Origin: DASVAL01 sp035649575
GTDB taxonomy: Bacteria > Planctomycetota > UBA1135 > UBA2386
Direction: 5' to 3'
DNA length: 14,625 nt
Assembly: GCA_035649575.1 (NCBI GenBank)
Contig: DASRJH010000218.1
Location: 1-14,625 of the forward strand
The notes beneath the pieces are model-generated. The model was not told the DNA's origin and made no database searches. It saw only the letters and a list, made by a program, of their open reading frames with translations. The position numbers and the translations under genes were made by a program. This document shows positions 1 through 7,699 of this stretch, piece after piece (the stretch's first letter is position 1; every line of letters starts with the position of its first letter).

Positions 1-1956
1 CCCGGCGCATCGATGCGCCTCGAGACATCGGCAGACGGCTATCTCGACAACACCCTGACGGGCATCGACCCCACGTCCTCGCCGCCGGTTCTGGTGACCC
101 TGCAAGACGGCCTGCGGATCGCGGGCGCGGTTCGAGATGCCGACGCCAAACCCGTGACCATGTTCGCGGCGCGTGCGTTTCGGGTTCGCGGCCTTTCCCA
201 GCCGGGGCGAGACTTGGCAAACCTCGACGAAGTCTTCGCGCAGGTGCGCGACAACAACCGCGACTGGGCACAGCTGCGCAGCCGGCCTGAAGGCTCGCGC
301 GAGGGCATGGTGGCCGAAGGTCGCCGGGGAGGCCGCGGCGTTGGCCCCCCTGACGGTGGTGGTGGCGGTGGCCCTGGTTTCCGCGACCTCGGTCGCCCCG
401 AACGACACGCCGGCGGCACCTTCGTTCTCACCGGCCTCCAAGAGGGCATCTACGAAGTGCACGTCCAGTCGCCGGACCACACACGCTACCGGTCCGCCGA
501 AGTCGAGCTGCGCCTGGGCACCGATCCTCCCGGCCTGTCGATCGTGCTCGACGGAGGTGTTTTCGTGGCCGGTGTCGTGCGCAGCGAGGCCGGCGACCCG
601 GTGGCCGGCGCGCGCGTCGAATTGCGACCCGCGACGCCAGACGAAGGCACGCCGCGACGCCCGGACCGGGGCAACGACCGCGCCAACAGCCCCGACGTGC
701 AACGGTTGGGTCGCGAGCTGCGCCAGGCGGTTGCCGCGATGACGTTCACGCAGGAGGCGACGACGGGAGCCGACGGCGTGTTCGTGATCAAGCACGCGCA
801 ACGCGGCAGCTACCGGCTGCACGCCGAAGCACGCAACTACTCGGGTGCGGACAGCGAGACGTTCGACCTGCAGGCCGATCGGTCGGGGTTCGAACTGCGA
901 CTCGGCGCGCTCGGTTCGATCGCGGGCAAGGTGCGCGGCCTCGCGGAAAGCGAGTTCTCCGAGGCGCGTGTTGCCGCCGTCCCGATCGGCGCTTCCCAAG
1001 GAGGCGGCTGGGCCGCTCTGCTCGGTCGCGGCCGCGGGGGCGGCCAAGGCGGCAATCCCTTCCAGGGTGTCGGCTGCGGCCCCGATGGCGCCTATCGCAT
1101 CGATGGGCTCGTGCCCGGCACCTACGCGGTCCGGGCCTGGATCGGCTCGCCGCAGGAACTGATGCGCGAGCTCGGGCCGCAGTTTCTCGATGGCTCGATG
1201 CTCGCTGACGTGACGGTGCGCGCGGCCGAGGTCGCCACGCTCGACGTCACCGTGACGCGCCCCCAGGTCGGCGCCGTGTCGGGCACGGTGATGCACAACG
1301 GCACCCCCGCCGCCGGTTTCCAGGTGGAGCTCTCGCGACAAGACGAATCGGGCGCTCCGCAGAACGGCTTTGGCGGACGCAGGCCGGGTGGAGGTGGACG
1401 CGCCGAGTTCTTCGGGGGCTTTGGCCGTTCGTTCCAGGCCGCCGTGGCCCAGTCGGGCAACTTCTCGATCCCCAACGTTCCGGCGGGCATCTACCGGCTG
1501 CGAGTCCAAGCGGCAAGACGCGGCGGTCTGGTGCACGAAGAAGTCGTGCAAGTCACCGTGAACTCGACCACACAGTGTGTCGTCGTGTTGCAGACCTCGA
1601 ACCTCGAGGGATCGATCACGCGCGACGACGGCGGCAACGCGGCGGAACTGAACGGCCGCGTCTCGCTGCTGCCGGGCCTCACCGCGGTGCCCGAGAACCT
1701 CCCCGCCTGGCAACGCGAGAACTCGAGCTTCGACGCGCGGCTCCAGAACGGCGCCTTCAAATTCACTGCGCTGAAGCCGGGTGGCTACCTGCTCGTGCTG
1801 ACGGTGCGCGGCCGCGAACGCACTACGTTGCCGATCGTCGTCGGCAGCACCGACCAGACGGTCGTGGTGCCCGCCGGCAAGGTCGTGGCGGCGGCTTCCC
1901 CGACCCCGAACGGTGCCCCGAGCTCTCCGCGCCCAACCAACCGGACGCCGCGATAG
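1..1956 (+). CDS. Carboxypeptidase-regulatory-like repeat protein (5' end missing)
   Basis: The frame is open to the first base of the window with no signal peptide, so the ATG at 13 is probably internal and the true start lies upstream. The visible 650 or so residues hold about four beta-sandwich repeats of the carboxypeptidase regulatory-like type. Each shows a G-x-V-x-x-x-G-x-P-x-x-G strand pair (for example VAGVVRSEAGDPVAGARVEL) followed by a G-x-F-x-I-x-x-L-x-x-G-x-Y-x-L closing hairpin (FVLTGLQEGIYEV, YRIDGLVPGTYAV, FSIPNVPAGIYRL). Long insertions sit between the two halves, and three of them are Gly/Arg-rich. The C-terminus is a Pro/Ser/Thr-rich tail. Such domains usually act outside the cytoplasm in binding or scaffolding, and no catalytic domain is visible in this part. 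The stop is TAG at 1954. The gene overlaps or abuts the next one, suggesting co-transcription. Family call fairly sure; function unknown. Confidence 0.8.
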   Translation, partial: PGASMRLETSADGYLDNTLTGIDPTSSPPVLVTLQDGLRIAGAVRDADAKPVTMFAARAFRVRGLSQPGRDLANLDEVFAQVRDNNRDWAQLRSRPEGSREGMVAEGRRGGRGVGPPDGGGGGGPGFRDLGRPERHAGGTFVLTGLQEGIYEVHVQSPDHTRYRSAEVELRLGTDPPGLSIVLDGGVFVAGVVRSEAGDPVAGARVELRPATPDEGTPRRPDRGNDRANSPDVQRLGRELRQAVAAMTFTQEATTGADGVFVIKHAQRGSYRLHAEARNYSGADSETFDLQADRSGFELRLGALGSIAGKVRGLAESEFSEARVAAVPIGASQGGGWAALLGRGRGGGQGGNPFQGVGCGPDGAYRIDGLVPGTYAVRAWIGSPQELMRELGPQFLDGSMLADVTVRAAEVATLDVTVTRPQVGAVSGTVMHNGTPAAGFQVELSRQDESGAPQNGFGGRRPGGGGRAEFFGGFGRSFQAAVAQSGNFSIPNVPAGIYRLRVQAARRGGLVHEEVVQVTVNSTTQCVVVLQTSNLEGSITRDDGGNAAELNGRVSLLPGLTAVPENLPAWQRENSSFDARLQNGAFKFTALKPGGYLLVLTVRGRERTTLPIVVGSTDQTVVVPAGKVVAAASPTPNGAPSSPRPTNRTPR

Positions 1957-2788
1957 ACTGCGGATCACTCTGCTCGCACCACGGAGTCGTCCCATCAGGT
2001 TCCTTGCCACGTTGTTCGCTTCGGCGTTGCTCGCGATCGGCCTTGCAATCGCCGCGTGGAGCGCGTTGCTGGCCCTCGGTCGCGGACCGATGCGCACGGC
2101 CCCGCCGCGAGTCATCCAGGACCTGCCGCGACCTCCTGCACCCGAGCGGCTACCGGCCGGCTTCGACAGCAAGCGCGAAGCGGCCGCCGCTGACGCTGTG
2201 TGGGAGGACAGCGCGCCGGTCGACGTCGCGATCCGCGTGCGCAACCTGCCCGAGGCGCTGCACGGCGCAGAAACCGGCCTCGCGGTCATGGCCGAGACGG
2301 GCGCGGACTTCGACTGGATCCCGCTCGCCGAAACGACTGCCGCACCGGACGGAAGCCTGATCGCGACCTCGAAGTCGCGCGCGGGCGACAAGATCAGCGT
2401 GACTCTCGCGACCTCGCGAGACTTCGCACGTCACGGCTATCTCGCGCACTCCATCGCCCAGGTGAGGCGCGAACCCGGTGGCGCCATCGCCGAGATCCCG
2501 TTCGACGTCGACGTGACCACGGTGCGCTTGCAGCTGCCGCCAACGGCAAGACGCGCCGGCCCTTTGCAACTGCGACGCGCCGACGATCCGCGGTGGCTGC
2601 CGATGCACTGTGGCAGGAACGGCATCACGCTGGTCGGCGATACGCCGCAGGATCTCTTGCTCGGAGCGGGTCGATACGAACTGTCCGATCCACTCGACCC
2701 GTCCCGTCGCCAGCCCTTCGAGGCGCCGTCAAGAGACCCAATAATCGTTATCGACTCGCTTGCAGTGCTTCGAGCCGGCCGGCCCTGA
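1913..2788 (+). CDS. Membrane-anchored protein of unknown function
   Basis: I do not recognise this family. The longest canonical start is GTG at 1913, overlapping the previous gene by 44 bases and giving 291 residues: an Arg-rich stretch of about 29 residues, then one hydrophobic segment (about residues 30-53), then an extracytoplasmic domain of mixed beta character. No Shine-Dalgarno sequence precedes GTG 1913. A GGAG at 1983-1986 lies 7 bases before an in-frame ATC at 1994, from which the product would begin with a classical signal-like I/M-R-F-L-A-T-L-F; TTG 2012 is a further option. The sequence continues with VDVAIRVRNLPEAL and FDVDVTTVRLQL stretches that look like beta strands, possibly Ig-like. 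The spacing suggests an operon with the upstream repeat protein. The last 41 bases overlap the convergent DUF1444 gene. The ORF is well supported, but the start and function are not. Confidence 0.7.
   Translation: MPRALRAQPTGRRDRLRITLLAPRSRPIRFLATLFASALLAIGLAIAAWSALLALGRGPMRTAPPRVIQDLPRPPAPERLPAGFDSKREAAAADAVWEDSAPVDVAIRVRNLPEALHGAETGLAVMAETGADFDWIPLAETTAAPDGSLIATSKSRAGDKISVTLATSRDFARHGYLAHSIAQVRREPGGAIAEIPFDVDVTTVRLQLPPTARRAGPLQLRRADDPRWLPMHCGRNGITLVGDTPQDLLLGAGRYELSDPLDPSRRQPFEAPSRDPIIVIDSLAVLRAGRP
1983..1986 (+). promoter_or_regulatory. Shine-Dalgarno-like GGAG ahead of an in-frame ATC
   Basis: ACGGAG at 1981-1986 lies 7 bases upstream of ATC 1994, in the frame of the membrane-anchored protein. 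It is the only well-placed ribosome-binding site near the start of that gene and would favour initiation at or near 1994 rather than at GTG 1913. AUC initiation is rare but known in bacteria, so this is suggestive only. Confidence 0.3.
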
Positions 2789-3611
2789 GACGCCAGACCT
2801 GAGGTGAGACCGGGTGTGCCGACCGCTCGCTGACCGCCTCGGTCGCAGCCATGAGTCTTGCGACGTCCTGACCCGTTTCGGGTCCCACCCACAGCGTGTC
2901 CCGGTCGGGCACGGCCACGAGCAGATCAGCCCCTTGCTCGAGCAACAGCACGCGGGCCGCGTCGAGTCCATCGCCCGAATGCAGCACCACGGGTTGCATC
3001 GCCTTGCTCGCCGCACGCACCTCGTCGATGCCGAGTCGCGCGAGGTTCGCCAGCGCCAGGTTGTGCACGTCCGCCGCGGTCTTCCGCCAGTTCCGGATGT
3101 GGGCACGACAGACGAACACCATGGTGTCCTGTTCGTCGATCACATAGACCGCAACGAGCTCGTCGTTGATCGGAGTGTGCACCAGCGCGGCATCGCCGAA
3201 GTTCCCCTGCGCTTCGAGCCAGGCCCGGCTGCGAACCTGCGGCAGCAGAAGGGGCGCCGCTGCTGCGAAATCGACGTCGGAAACGCGGTCGAGACCCATC
3301 TCGCGGATGTCCCCGATGAGTCGGGCCACGGTGCGCGAGAACGCATCGGGCGACGCCTCCGCATGCCGGAACGCGAACTGCAAGGAGACGGGTGTCTCTT
3401 GCCCATCGACCCGGAGCAGGCAGGCAAGGCGGTTGGGCAGCATGCCGAGAAACGCCACGTCTGGGTGGACTGCCGACAGCTCCGCATGCAAACGCGTCGC
3501 GAACGACAGCAACTCGGGCGGATGCGCCGGAAAGGCGGCCCGCATGCGATGGTGCAGCGCCGCGAGCGTCACAGCCAATGCCACCCAGCCAAGGGCGATC
3601 CAGAGCCACAT
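2748..3611 (-). CDS. DUF1444 (YtpQ-like) membrane-anchored protein
   Basis: This 287-residue protein starts at ATG 3611, with a GGGA 5 bases upstream. It opens with a hydrophobic segment (residues 1-20, MWLWIALGWVALAV...) that probably anchors it in the membrane. The centre (about residues 145-200) has the DUF1444/YtpQ pattern: a hydrophobic strand ending in Asp (LVAVYVIDEQDTMVFVC), then a segment in which an A-x-x-N-L helix (LALANLARLGI) follows the strand. The last third (VVLHSGDGLDAARVLL, DLLVAVPDRDTLWVG) also resembles the family. YtpQ homologues have no established biochemical activity. Compared with the Bacillus form, the N-terminal membrane segment is an addition. The gene is transcribed away from the cysteine desulfurase gene and overlaps the preceding plus-strand gene by 41 bases tail-to-tail. 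The family assignment is from motif recognition, moderately sure. Confidence 0.65.
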   Translation of the reverse strand: MWLWIALGWVALAVTLAALHHRMRAAFPAHPPELLSFATRLHAELSAVHPDVAFLGMLPNRLACLLRVDGQETPVSLQFAFRHAEASPDAFSRTVARLIGDIREMGLDRVSDVDFAAAAPLLLPQVRSRAWLEAQGNFGDAALVHTPINDELVAVYVIDEQDTMVFVCRAHIRNWRKTAADVHNLALANLARLGIDEVRAASKAMQPVVLHSGDGLDAARVLLLEQGADLLVAVPDRDTLWVGPETGQDVARLMAATEAVSERSAHPVSPQVWRLRAGRLEALQASR

Positions 3612-3851
3612 ACGCGTCCCATCGACGTCCCCCCGGCGGTGGCATTAGCTGGATCGGGGCGGCAAGAGCTGTGTGGCGGGAAGGGGGTTGTCCGGGTGCG
3701 ACAAACTTGGCTCTCGCAAACCAAGCAGGGACCTTAGATAGCCTGATGCCTTAGCGTCAACCCGCTTGCACCGATTCCGCGAGACGCTTCCTCTGTTGCT
3801 CCGGCCCGAGCCGTCCTGGCCCGATGCGGGCAGACTCGACATGATCCATCG
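3612..3851. other. Divergent intergenic region between DUF1444 and cysteine desulfurase genes
   Basis: This 240-base gap must hold the promoters of two divergent genes. A short inverted repeat, CTTGG (3706-3710) and CCAAG (3721-3725) with a 10-base spacer, lies just upstream of a TAGATA/TAGCCT stretch (3735-3744) that could serve as a plus-strand -10 element. No convincing -35 box, terminator or RNA gene was seen. The short ORFs here have poor codon composition and are not called. Confidence 0.25.
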
Positions 3852-5072
3852 ATGACCGGCGCTGGCCGCATCTACCTCGACAACGCCGCCACCACGAAGC
3901 CTCTCCCCGAGGTCGTAGCGGCGATGGCGAGGGCGCAAACCGACCTGTTCGGCAACCCGAGCAGTCTGCACTCCTTCGGTCCACCGGCCCGGCGTGCGCT
4001 CGACGACGCCCGCGAGTTCCTGCGCGGCACGCTCGGGGCAGCGAAAGTGGTGTTCACGTCGGGTGGCAGCGAAGCCGACTACCTCGGCATCGTCGGCAGC
4101 GCCGCGATGCGACCACCGGGCCGCGTGTTGATGTCGGCCAGCGACCACCCCGCGTTGCTGCAGTGTGCCCAGCTGCTCACACGCTGGCGTCACCATGTCA
4201 CCGTGCTGCCGGTCACGCGCCACGGCGACCCGGCGCCCGAGACGCTGTTCGATGCGCTCGGTCAGGACGTTCGCACCGTGGCCCTGATGTATGGCCACAA
4301 CGAGCTCGGCACGCTGTGCCAGCTCACGGACCTCGTCGAGCTCGTGCGCCGCGCCGCCCCTCAGGCCCACGTGCACGTCGACCTGGTGCAGACCTACGGC
4401 AAGCTGCCGTTCGAGATGGACGATCTCGACGTCGACTCGGTTGCCGTGTCCGGCCACAAGTTCCACGGTCCACGAGGTGCTGGTTTCCTCGCGCTCTCGA
4501 GCAAGGCGGAGATCGCGCCGCTGCAACTCGCCGGCGGCCAGGAAGCCGGCCTGCGCGGCGGCACCGAGAACGTCGCGGGCGCCATCGGGCTGCTCGTCGC
4601 TGCCGAACACGCTCTCACGCATCAGGCGGCGACGGCTGCCCACACTCGCCACCTGGCCGACCTGGTCCACGCCGAGTTGACGCACGCGCTCGGAACCGCG
4701 GAACGGCTCGGCCATCCCGACCGGGCCCTGCCGCACATCCTCTCGATGCGATTGCCGGGCATCGTCGGGCACACGCTGCTCGAACGCTGCAGCGACCGCG
4801 GTGTGGCGTTCTCGACGGGATCGGCCTGCCACAGTCACTCCGGCGACGACCGCAAGGTCGCCGACAACAACGTATTGGCCGCGATCGGCTTCGACCGCCG
4901 GGCCGCGCGCGAAGTCGTTCGCCTCTCCTTCTGCCGCGACACGACGGAGGCCGAAACGAGGACCGCCGCACGCATCCTCGCCGACGAAGCGCTGCGCCTG
5001 CGCGGGCAGGCTCCGCGCGACTTCGGCAGCATGGAGGGCAGCGCCGACCAACCCGACGGAGCCAAGAGGTGA
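3852..5072 (+). CDS. Cysteine desulfurase (NifS/IscS family)
   Basis: This 406-residue PLP enzyme of aminotransferase class V is the usual length for NifS/IscS. It is expected to take sulfur from cysteine as an enzyme persulfide, leaving alanine, for Fe-S clusters or thiolated cofactors; related enzymes can also handle selenocysteine. Visible motifs: IYLDNAATTKP at the N-terminus (residues 7-17), the FGNPSSLHSFG segment, TSGGSEAD for the PLP phosphate, the stacking His99 (SASDHPAL), N-E-x-G in MYGHNELGT, HVDLVQTYGK (Asp and Gln for PLP), the Schiff-base Lys203 in SGHKFHGPRG, GGTENVAG, and the catalytic Cys326 in FSTGSACHS. All key residues are present. Some positions are atypical (GGSEADYL where GATESNNL is common), so it is a divergent member. 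Start ATG 3852 has no clear Shine-Dalgarno sequence. Its stop overlaps the mutS start (GTGA), so the two are probably translationally coupled. Confidence 0.93.
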   Translation: MTGAGRIYLDNAATTKPLPEVVAAMARAQTDLFGNPSSLHSFGPPARRALDDAREFLRGTLGAAKVVFTSGGSEADYLGIVGSAAMRPPGRVLMSASDHPALLQCAQLLTRWRHHVTVLPVTRHGDPAPETLFDALGQDVRTVALMYGHNELGTLCQLTDLVELVRRAAPQAHVHVDLVQTYGKLPFEMDDLDVDSVAVSGHKFHGPRGAGFLALSSKAEIAPLQLAGGQEAGLRGGTENVAGAIGLLVAAEHALTHQAATAAHTRHLADLVHAELTHALGTAERLGHPDRALPHILSMRLPGIVGHTLLERCSDRGVAFSTGSACHSHSGDDRKVADNNVLAAIGFDRRAAREVVRLSFCRDTTEAETRTAARILADEALRLRGQAPRDFGSMEGSADQPDGAKR

Positions 5073-7666
5073 ACGACGCGCCTAGCACGCCGGCCATGTC
5101 GCAATACATGGCGGAGAAGCAGCGCCATCCCGATGCGCTGCTGTTCTTCCGGATGGGCGACTTCTACGAGCTCTTCTTCGACGACGCGAAGACGGCGGCC
5201 AAGGTGCTCGGCCTCACGCTGACGAGCCGCAGCAAGGGCGAGAACGCGATCCCGATGGCCGGCGTCCCGGTGCGCGCCGTCGACAGCTATCTGCATCGCC
5301 TCGTGAACCTCGGCCACAAGGTCGCGATCTGCGAACAGACGCAGGACCCGCGGCTGGCCAAAGGCGTCGTCGAACGCGCCGTCGTGCGCGTGGTCACGCC
5401 GGGCACGCTGACCGAGGACAACCTGCTCGAGGGCCGGCGCGCCAACCACCTCGCGGCCGTGAGCCACGGCAGGGACCGCGTCGGCCTCGCGTGGGTCGAG
5501 CTCTCCACGGGCGCCTTCTGGGTCTACGAATGCGCCGCAGACCGCCTCGCCGACGAGCTCGCGCGCATCGAACCTGCGGAGCTGCTGCTGGCCGAAGAGC
5601 TGCGCGGCGAGGAGCGCCCGTGGCTGCAGAAGGACGGCGCACCGGTGACGTTCCGCGCCGCCTACGACTTCGGCGCCGAAGGCGGCACCCGCTCGTTGCA
5701 GCAGTTCTTCGGCACGGCGACGCTCGCCGGGTTCGGCGTCCACGACATGCCGCTCGCGGTCGGCGCCGCGGGCGCTCTGGTCGGCTACCTGAAGGAGACG
5801 CAGCTCTGCGCGCTGCCGCACCTGCGCGGCCTGCAAGTCTGGCACGACGGCTCCTACATGCGGCTCGACCGCGCGACGCGGCTGAGTCTCGAACTCGTGC
5901 AGACGATGCGCGGCGACGAAGGCACGGCGCTCTTGTCGATTCTCGACCGCACCGGAACACCGATGGGCGCGCGGTGTCTGCGCAGCTGGCTGCTCGCGCC
6001 GCTGTTGCAGGCAGCCCCCATCCAAGAGCGCCAGGATGCCGTCGGTGAACTGCACGACGACGCCGCGATGCTGGCCCTCGTCACGAATCAGCTCGCCGGC
6101 GTCCTCGACCTCGAACGGCTCACGTCGCGCGCGGCCTTCGGGCGCGCCAACGCGCGCGACCTCGTCGGCCTGCGCCACAGCCTCGAGCGCCTTCCTGCGA
6201 TTCGCGAACGACTGCGCACCTGCAACAGCAAACTGCTGCTGGTCCTCGCCGAATCGCTCGACCCGCTGCCGGATCTCGCGGACACGATCGCGCGCACGCT
6301 CGTCGACGAACCACCGCTCGCGGTCAAGGAAGGCGGCATGATCCGGCCCGGCTGCAACGCGGAGCTCGACGAGCTCCGTAGCCTCGCGCGCGACAGCACC
6401 GAGTGGATGGCCCGTTACCAGCAGCAACTCGTCGAACGCACCGGCATCGCGAGCCTCAAGGTCGGCTTCAACAAGGTCTTTGGCTACTACATCGAGATCA
6501 CGCACACGCACCGCGAGGTCGAGCTGCCGCCCGAGTTCCAGCGCAAGCAGACGACCAAGAACGCCGAACGCTACGTCACCGACGACCTGCGCACGTTCGA
6601 GACGAAGATCCTGCGCGCCGAGGAGAACAGCAAAGCGCTCGAATACGAGCTGCTCTGCGGGCTGCGCGACCATGTGTCCCGCGAGCTGCCGCGGTTGCAG
6701 GCAACGGCCGCTGCCGTGGCCGAGCTCGACGCCTGCGCCTCGCTCGCCACCACAGCACGCCTGCGTCACTACTGCCGCCCCACCGTCGACGATTCGCTCG
6801 TGCTCGCCGTCGAAGACGGCCGCCACCCGGTGCTCGAAGCTACGCACGCCGCATCGACGTTCGTGCCGAACGACACCGACGTCGCTCCGCCCGAGCGGCG
6901 GCTCGTGCTGCTGACGGGCCCCAACATGGCCGGCAAGTCGACCTGGATCCGCCAGAACGCGCTGATCGTCGTGATGGCGCAGATCGGCAGCTTCGTCCCC
7001 GCAAAGAGCGCGCGCATCGGACTCGTCGACCGCGTCTTCACGCGCGTCGGCGGCGCCGACGACATCGCGCGCGGCGCCTCGACCTTCATGGTCGAGATGA
7101 CCGAGACCGCGAACATCCTCAACAACGCGACGCCGCGCAGTCTCGTGATCCTCGACGAGGTCGGTCGCGGCACGAGCACCTACGACGGCCTGTCGCTGGC
7201 CTGGGCGATCGCCGAGGACCTGCACGAACGCATCCGCTGCCGCGCCTTGTTCGCGACGCACTACCACCAGCTCATGGACCTCGCGGGGCCCGGCAAGGGC
7301 ATCGTGAACTGCCGCGTGGCCGTGCGCGAATGGGGCGACGAGATCGTTTTCCTGCACCGCATCGAACAAGGTGGCACCGACCGCAGCTACGGCCTGCACG
7401 TCGCACGGCTCGCCGGCATTCCGAAGCCCGTGCTCGAGCGCGCGAGCACCGTGTTGCGCACGCTCGACGTGGAAGGCGACGAAGTCCGCGAAGCGCTCGT
7501 TGCCGCGCGCGACCGGCAGCGTCCCGGCATGCGCCAGAAGGAACTGTTCGCACCGCCTCCGCACCCGCTGCTCGAGCAGTTGCTGCGGCTCGACCTCGAC
7601 GGCATGTCGCCGCGGCAGGCACTCGACCTGCTGCGCGAGTGGCAAGAGCACCGCAATGGCGAGTAG
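5069..7666 (+). CDS. mutS: DNA mismatch repair protein MutS
   Basis: This 865-residue full-length MutS binds base mismatches and small loops and starts mismatch repair. The N-terminus has the mismatch-reading F-x-E as Phe32-Tyr33-Glu34 within FFRMGDFYELFFDDA. The connector, lever and clamp regions follow, including GFNKVFGYYIEIT (about 466-478). The ATPase carries Walker A GPNMAGKST (617-625), the DDIARGASTFMVEM signature segment, Walker B LDEVGRGTST with Asp696-Glu697, the FATHYH switch (His731), and the YGLHVARLAGIP dimer helix (about 772-783). A short C-terminal helical tail (LLRLDLDGMSPRQALDLL) completes it. The start is GTG 5069 inside GTGA, overlapping the cysteine desulfurase stop. This keeps the usual T-P-x-M-x-Q-Y lead-in (TPAMSQY). 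ATG 5096 would cut into that lead-in. An AAGAGG sits immediately before the GTG, closer than ideal. Certain in identity. Confidence 0.98.
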   Translation: MNDAPSTPAMSQYMAEKQRHPDALLFFRMGDFYELFFDDAKTAAKVLGLTLTSRSKGENAIPMAGVPVRAVDSYLHRLVNLGHKVAICEQTQDPRLAKGVVERAVVRVVTPGTLTEDNLLEGRRANHLAAVSHGRDRVGLAWVELSTGAFWVYECAADRLADELARIEPAELLLAEELRGEERPWLQKDGAPVTFRAAYDFGAEGGTRSLQQFFGTATLAGFGVHDMPLAVGAAGALVGYLKETQLCALPHLRGLQVWHDGSYMRLDRATRLSLELVQTMRGDEGTALLSILDRTGTPMGARCLRSWLLAPLLQAAPIQERQDAVGELHDDAAMLALVTNQLAGVLDLERLTSRAAFGRANARDLVGLRHSLERLPAIRERLRTCNSKLLLVLAESLDPLPDLADTIARTLVDEPPLAVKEGGMIRPGCNAELDELRSLARDSTEWMARYQQQLVERTGIASLKVGFNKVFGYYIEITHTHREVELPPEFQRKQTTKNAERYVTDDLRTFETKILRAEENSKALEYELLCGLRDHVSRELPRLQATAAAVAELDACASLATTARLRHYCRPTVDDSLVLAVEDGRHPVLEATHAASTFVPNDTDVAPPERRLVLLTGPNMAGKSTWIRQNALIVVMAQIGSFVPAKSARIGLVDRVFTRVGGADDIARGASTFMVEMTETANILNNATPRSLVILDEVGRGTSTYDGLSLAWAIAEDLHERIRCRALFATHYHQLMDLAGPGKGIVNCRVAVREWGDEIVFLHRIEQGGTDRSYGLHVARLAGIPKPVLERASTVLRTLDVEGDEVREALVAARDRQRPGMRQKELFAPPPHPLLEQLLRLDLDGMSPRQALDLLREWQEHRNGE

Positions 7667-7684
7667 GTGCGGATCGACTGCCGA

Positions 7685-7690
7685 TAGGGT
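7685..7690 (+). promoter_or_regulatory. Possible -10 element TAGGGT before the GNAT gene
   Basis: TAGGGT lies 9 bases upstream of ATG 7700 in the 33-base gap after mutS. It would give a nearly leaderless transcript; the AGGG within it could equally be a ribosome-binding site. No -35 box is evident. Confidence 0.2.
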
Positions 7691-7699
7691 TTCCCGACG

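Noticed and set aside
3706..3725. CTTGG-N10-CCAAG inverted repeat as an operator upstream of the cysteine desulfurase
   Set aside because: Only 5-bp arms and a single copy; expected by chance and without a partner regulator in the window.
4163..5068. Upstream extension of the mutS frame by about 300 codons, suggesting a fusion
   Set aside because: This part lies in another frame of the cysteine desulfurase gene and is Arg/Pro/Ala-rich shadow sequence. MutS homology begins right after GTG 5069.
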